Shown in pieces: positions 60,007-64,000 of a stretch of DNA of 64,000 nt. Source of the stretch: Spirochaetales bacterium UBA6872 (lineage in GTDB: Bacteria; Spirochaetota; Spirochaetia; Sphaerochaetales; Sphaerochaetaceae); the NCBI GenBank assembly GCA_002452215.1, contig DKCO01000027.1:103909-167908 (forward strand), given 5' to 3'. Numbering within the stretch: position 1 is the stretch's first letter; every line of letters starts with the position of its first letter. The notes under the pieces were generated by a model. That model ran no database searches. It had not been told where the DNA came from and saw only the letters and a program-made list of their open reading frames with translations. The translations under genes and the position numbers were made by a program.

Positions 60007-61662
60007 ATGGAAATATCTCCACTTCAAATAGCGCGCTACGGGTACAAGCCGAAATTGCCATCGATTTTGAGAAATGACATCGGCAAGATTACAGCAGTTG
60101 ATGGTGTTGCCACAGAATCAGCTGGTGACAATGATAAAATCAAGAAACTCTTTCCCAATACATATGGCATGAAAGAAGTCTCATTCCAAGTTGGCAAGAC
60201 CAAAGAAACAAGGCAAAAGGAAATTGTAGGTGTGATTCTTTCTGGAGGACAAGCTCCAGGTGGGCACAACGTTATCTCCGGCCTTTATGATGCATTAAAA
60301 GCTGAGCACAAGGATAATGAGCTAATTGGATTTCTTGGCGGACCTAGTGGACTGATTGAGAATAAATACATCAAGTTTACAGATGAAATAATCAACATGT
60401 ATAGAAACACTGGGGGGTTCGATATAATTGGTTCAGGTCGAACAAAACTTGAAAGCAAAGAGCAATTTAAAATTGTTGAAAAAGTTGCAAAGGAACATAA
60501 ACTTGATGCAATTGTAATAATCGGTGGAGATGACTCTAATACAAATGCAGCTGTGCTTGCAGAGTATTTCCTTGAAAGCAAGTCAGGAATACAAGTAATA
60601 GGATGCCCAAAAACAATCGATGGCGATTTGAAAAATGATGACATCGAAACATCTTTTGGCTTTGATACAGCATGCAAAACATACTCTGAGTTAATTGGGA
60701 ACATTGAAAGAGATGCAAACTCAGCAAAGAAATATTGGCATTTCATTAAAGTAATGGGAAGATCAGCGTCTCATATTGCTCTTGAATGTGCTTTGGAAAC
60801 ACAACCCAATATATGCTTGATTTCAGAAGAAGTAGAGAAAAATGAAAGCTCCCTTTCTGAAATTGCATCACAAATTGCAGACTCAGTTTCAAAGAGATCA
60901 AAAAATGGAGATAATTTCGGAGTTGTGATTATTCCTGAAGGCCTTGTCGAATTCGTACCTGAGGTAAAGAAGCTTATAGCAGAGATAAATGATATCCTTG
61001 CGATAAATGACGATGAGTTCTCAGAGTGCGATACAGCTGAAAAGAAATTTGTATTCATGGACAAGCATCTATCCTCCGAGTCATTCAAGGTTTTTGCAAT
61101 ATTGCCACAAGACATACAGCAACAGCTTATGATGGATAGAGACCCTCATGGCAATGTACAAGTTTCCAGAATTGAATCAGAAAAGCTAATTGCATCACTA
61201 GTTGATGCTGAGCTTAAAGAAAGAAAAGCAAAAGGACAATACGATGGGAAATTCAATGCACTTCATCATTTCTTCGGTTATGAAGGTAGATGTGCATTCC
61301 CATCCAACTTCGATGCTGACTATTGCTATTCACTTGGCTACAATGCTGCGATGCTTATAATCAACGGATATACAGGATATCTTTCAAGCATAAAGAATCT
61401 TTCAGAAAGCGCAGACAAGTGGTGTGCTGGTGGCATGCCTATCACAAAGATGATGAACATCGAAAGAAGACATGGAGAAGATAAGCCTGTAATCAAAAAA
61501 GCTCTTGTAGATCTTGAGGGAAAGCCATTCAAATACTTTGCTGAAAGAAGAGAGACATGGGCAGAAAAAACATGCTACACATATCCTGGTGCAATACAAT
61601 ACTACGGCCCAGAATCCGTTTGCGATATTACAACAAAGACACTATCGCTTGAAAGCAAATAA
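60007..61662 (+). CDS. pfp: Diphosphate-fructose-6-phosphate 1-phosphotransferase (PPi-dependent PFK, long form)
   Basis: A 551-residue cytoplasmic enzyme that phosphorylates fructose 6-phosphate with PPi, reversibly. It is of the long spirochaete/plant-beta type. GVILSGGQAPGGHNVISGL is near residue 75. The donor-site GGDDSNTNAA near 174 has the Asp of PPi-type enzymes where ATP-dependent ones have Gly. GCPKTIDGDLKN near 200 has the second PPi-type Lys. AGGAGG lies just upstream of the ATG. With ppdK it makes glycolysis PPi-linked. A terminator follows. Confidence 0.96.
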   Translation: MEISPLQIARYGYKPKLPSILRNDIGKITAVDGVATESAGDNDKIKKLFPNTYGMKEVSFQVGKTKETRQKEIVGVILSGGQAPGGHNVISGLYDALKAEHKDNELIGFLGGPSGLIENKYIKFTDEIINMYRNTGGFDIIGSGRTKLESKEQFKIVEKVAKEHKLDAIVIIGGDDSNTNAAVLAEYFLESKSGIQVIGCPKTIDGDLKNDDIETSFGFDTACKTYSELIGNIERDANSAKKYWHFIKVMGRSASHIALECALETQPNICLISEEVEKNESSLSEIASQIADSVSKRSKNGDNFGVVIIPEGLVEFVPEVKKLIAEINDILAINDDEFSECDTAEKKFVFMDKHLSSESFKVFAILPQDIQQQLMMDRDPHGNVQVSRIESEKLIASLVDAELKERKAKGQYDGKFNALHHFFGYEGRCAFPSNFDADYCYSLGYNAAMLIINGYTGYLSSIKNLSESADKWCAGGMPITKMMNIERRHGEDKPVIKKALVDLEGKPFKYFAERRETWAEKTCYTYPGAIQYYGPESVCDITTKTLSLESK

Positions 61663-61680
61663 AAGAACATATCAGGTTTC

Positions 61681-61713
61681 AATCAGGTTATCTTGGAAAA
61701 GGTAGCCTGATTT
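61681..61713 (+). terminator. Intrinsic terminator of pfp
   Basis: Hairpin with AATCAGGTTA and TAGCCTGATT arms (one G-U pair), an inner CTT/AAG extension and a T run of six. Confidence 0.8.
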
Positions 61714-61729
61714 TTTCAATCTTCTTTCA

Positions 61730-61772
61730 TAGAAAAATCCTCCAAGCACTTTTACAAAGCTCAGAGGACTTT
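61730..61772 (-). terminator. Intrinsic terminator of yhbY
   Basis: Minus-strand hairpin: TCCTC...AGC pairs with GCT...GAGGA, ending in five T. It lies past the yhbY stop on its strand. Confidence 0.65.
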
Positions 61773-61804
61773 CTAACTCTTAAAAGCTTTTTAGACAATC
61801 AAAC

Positions 61805-62098
61805 CTAGATTTTATAGATTCGCTTCGGATCTTTAGCATCCTGCCTAAAAAAGACAGATGTGAAACCTGTAGTCGCAATGAATGTCGAGCTCGTCGACTC
61901 TTCAAGTTTTCTAGAAATCTCAGCAATCTCATCCTTGCTACTTTGGAAGCGAACCTTTACAAGCTCGTGTGATAAAAGAGCACTATCAAGAGCTCTCACA
62001 ACCCCATCAGTAAAACCTTCCTTCCCAACATAAACAATGGGATCCAACTGTTGCGCCTTTGAGCGCAAAAACGCTCTTTGATAACTTTTCAATTCCAT
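61805..62098 (-). CDS. yhbY: CRS1/YhbY-domain RNA-binding protein
   Basis: A 97-residue single CRM domain protein that binds the large ribosomal subunit precursor in other bacteria. It opens with LKSYQRAFLRSKAQQLDPIVYVGKEG, cited as YQRAFLRSKAQQLDP and IVYVGKEG (family signature, near residues 5-27). Then ALLSHELVKVRF near 41-52, and the ATTGFTSVFFRQ end strand. The length is the family norm. The ribosome site is weak. It stands alone between pfp and the acyl-CoA ligase. Confidence 0.92.
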   Translation of the reverse strand: MELKSYQRAFLRSKAQQLDPIVYVGKEGFTDGVVRALDSALLSHELVKVRFQSSKDEIAEISRKLEESTSSTFIATTGFTSVFFRQDAKDPKRIYKI

Positions 62099-62134
62099 GT
62101 CTATAAGTTAATCCAAAGATCAAAAACAAGCAAA

Positions 62135-63850
62135 TCAAAGAGCATACTTTTTCGCTACTTCGAATCGTTTTATCTTTTGCGTAGATGTTACCTCCAAAGG
62201 CTCATCAACAACTGTAACCATTGTTATCCTTCTGTAGCTTTGAAGTCCTCTGTTGACCTCTTGTACAATTTCATTCATTCTTTCTTCGATCTTCTTCTTA
62301 TCAGATCCACATGATTTGACAAAGTCTGACGCAGGGTAGATAACAGCTCTAATACCCTCTTCCTTCATTTTTTCATTAAGCATATATCCTATGATACAAA
62401 TTTGCTGAATCTCTGTATAAAGCTGGAATTTATCTTCAATCTCTTCTGGGAAAACGTTCTTTCCTCCCTCTGTTACAATAACAGACTTTGCTCTGCCAGT
62501 AAGATAAAGATAGTTTTGGGAGTCTATATGGCCAACATCTCCAGTATTAAGCCAACCATCATCGGATAGAACCTCTTTTGTAGCTTCAGGGTTTTTATAA
62601 TAACCCTTCATTACCATTGGTCCTTTTATGAAGATCACTCCATTCCCATCAGAGTCAGGATTTATTATTTTGCATTCAACACCAGCAATAGCCTTTCCAA
62701 CAGATGACTCTTTATAAGCAAAAGTTGGATTCAAGTGTGTAATAGGAGATGTCTCTGTAAGTCCATACCCTTGGACAAAGTCAACACCAAGCTCATTAAA
62801 GCCTTTGAAAGTTGAACTTGGAAGAGCACCTCCTCCACAGATACATATCCTGCACTTGTCAAGAGAAACCTTCTTCAACAAAAACGAAAACATCTTATGT
62901 CCAACATTTATGCCCAGGTATTTCTTCAAGAAGCCAGATATGCCCATCATGCCTCGGATTGTTCCATAGACAACAACACCCTTCTCCCTCACTCCCTTCA
63001 AGATGCCAGCATAAAGCTTGTTAAAGAGCATTGGAACAGCCAGGAACATTGTAACGCCACCTTCCTTTAGCTCCTTCATCATTTGAGAAACAACAAGCTT
63101 CTTTCCGAATACAATCTTACAACCAGAAATCAAAGCCTCCATGAAAACAGCTAGCATAGTGTATGCATGGTGAATAGGAAGAATCGCATAGAAGACATCT
63201 GATGGATAAATGTTCATGTTCGATTGAGCAAGCCAAGCATCCCCTATTATATTCTTGTTTGTGAGCATAACACCTTTTGGAACACCAGTTGTTCCTGATG
63301 TAAAAAGAATTGCAGCAATATCATTCTCATCAGTCTTGAATCCCTCTTTCTCCGGTCCATTCAAATCCATTATATATTGCCATTTGCTTCCTTCCTCAAG
63401 GCAAACAGTTGCTTTGAATCCAAGATCTGGCAAAGCCTTCAACCTATGCTCATCTGCAAATATTATTGTTGAATCAGAAAACTTCGCAAGAGTAACAAAA
63501 TCCTCATCCAACAGACCGTTGTCAAGAGGAACAACTGTTGCACCAGCGTATTGAACAGCAAGATAAGCACATGCCCATTCAGGGCTATTCTTCCCTGACA
63601 CTATGATCTTCTCGCCCTTCTCAATCCCATTTGACAAGATCCAATTCGATATCTCTATAACTTTCTTCTCTGTCTCTTTGAAAGTCATTGAAAAATGTTT
63701 TGGTTGGAAAACCTCAAGAAAGACATTATCCGGATATCTCAAACTTGTTATATGAAGCTGTTCCTTTATTGTTGGGAATTCACCATTAAACTCTGTTCCT
63801 CGCCAAGGTTCAAGCTGACGCCATGGAGTATTATTATGCTTTTGTTTCAT
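62135..63850 (-). CDS. Long-chain acyl-CoA ligase (second copy)
   Basis: A 571-residue AMP-forming ligase. AAILFTSGTTGVPKGVML is near residues 178-195, GYGLTETSPITHLNP near 342, WLNTGDVGHID near 420 and the final TSTQKIKRFEVAKKYAL, the usual C-terminal Lys segment. It shares overall plan with the ligase at 38-40 kb but lacks the basic tail and differs widely in sequence. I start at the ATG at 63850 (MKQKHNN); an upstream frame has no ribosome site. The substrate chain length is inferred from the family only. Confidence 0.9.
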   Translation of the reverse strand: MKQKHNNTPWRQLEPWRGTEFNGEFPTIKEQLHITSLRYPDNVFLEVFQPKHFSMTFKETEKKVIEISNWILSNGIEKGEKIIVSGKNSPEWACAYLAVQYAGATVVPLDNGLLDEDFVTLAKFSDSTIIFADEHRLKALPDLGFKATVCLEEGSKWQYIMDLNGPEKEGFKTDENDIAAILFTSGTTGVPKGVMLTNKNIIGDAWLAQSNMNIYPSDVFYAILPIHHAYTMLAVFMEALISGCKIVFGKKLVVSQMMKELKEGGVTMFLAVPMLFNKLYAGILKGVREKGVVVYGTIRGMMGISGFLKKYLGINVGHKMFSFLLKKVSLDKCRICICGGGALPSSTFKGFNELGVDFVQGYGLTETSPITHLNPTFAYKESSVGKAIAGVECKIINPDSDGNGVIFIKGPMVMKGYYKNPEATKEVLSDDGWLNTGDVGHIDSQNYLYLTGRAKSVIVTEGGKNVFPEEIEDKFQLYTEIQQICIIGYMLNEKMKEEGIRAVIYPASDFVKSCGSDKKKIEERMNEIVQEVNRGLQSYRRITMVTVVDEPLEVTSTQKIKRFEVAKKYAL

Positions 63851-64000
63851 TGTTTTCCATCCTATAAATAACAATTTTTAAAAAACTGTAAAAATACATA
63901 TTTACTATACAGAAGAATTAGCTAACAAATCAACAGTTGAACCAATAAAACAAAGAGAATAAAACATGCAAAATTAGAACTGTGACCCTTAATCAATTTT
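63851..64000. other. AT-rich window end with no gene seen
   Basis: 150 bp upstream of the acyl-CoA ligase gene. AT-rich, with no open frame I can support and no clear hairpin. Presumably holds the ligase promoter. Confidence 0.4.

Overview
The window is a low-GC bacterial chromosome segment, almost fully packed with housekeeping genes. Several things point to a spirochaete, probably host-associated and near Sphaerochaeta or Treponema. These are a long (551-residue) pyrophosphate-type phosphofructokinase with a pyruvate phosphate dikinase, a short SMC protein, paired long-chain acyl-CoA ligases, an FadL/PorV-like outer membrane protein with lipoproteins (so a diderm envelope), and a cleaved substrate-binding protein whose signal ends in an ASGSSE-type sequence. 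This assignment is inference from protein style; no rRNA is present.

Layout. 0-2.4 kb: start of ppdK, a sigma-70 family factor with a sigma-54-type promoter, a small unknown gene, groES. 2.4-9.2 kb: smc, rnhB, then a zinc operon (zur-like regulator, small Cys/His membrane protein, znuA, znuC, znuB). 9.2-13.4 kb, minus strand: tRNA-Val, IMP dehydrogenase, an alpha-amylase family enzyme, adk. 13.6-19.2 kb: an extended uracil phosphoribosyltransferase-like protein, a TPR lipoprotein, rnhA, a parvulin, a CYTH protein, a membrane protein, a probable new small RNA unit and argG. 19.4-21.6 kb: an outer membrane protein and a lipoprotein. 21.7-28.1 kb: rpsB-tsf-frr-uppS-cdsA-dxr-rseP. 28.1-32.2 kb, minus: rpsF-ssb-rpsR-DUF2232-rplI-dnaB. 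32.3-43 kb: MATE transporter, TatD-like, tcdA, a lipoprotein, DJ-1 family, DAHP synthase, acyl-CoA ligase, metallo-hydrolase, ArsC-like, asnS. 43-44.9 kb: an isolated polyvalent-protein-type putative ADP-ribosyltransferase, the only gene that looks phage- or element-derived. 44.9-64 kb: RecQ-like helicase, galK, MATE, asnA, mscL, trmB, mfd, an inositol-phosphatase family enzyme, an NTPase, an ACT-domain protein, nrdR, dGTPase, small unknowns, pfp, yhbY and a second acyl-CoA ligase.

The genes serve translation, replication and repair, isoprenoid and phospholipid synthesis, PPi-based glycolysis, amino acid supply and zinc uptake. No CRISPR array, insertion sequence or intact prophage was seen. 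The most interesting signals are regulatory. (1) A sigma-54 -24/-12 element precedes the sigma factor gene, with three direct repeats at exactly 40-bp steps where enhancers normally sit. (2) A compact small-RNA unit with its own promoter and terminator lies ahead of argG. (3) Several genes (mfd, nrdR, possibly a MATE gene) look leaderless. (4) A small metal-binding-looking membrane protein sits inside the zinc operon. (5) The orphan polyvalent ART protein stands out in an otherwise core region.
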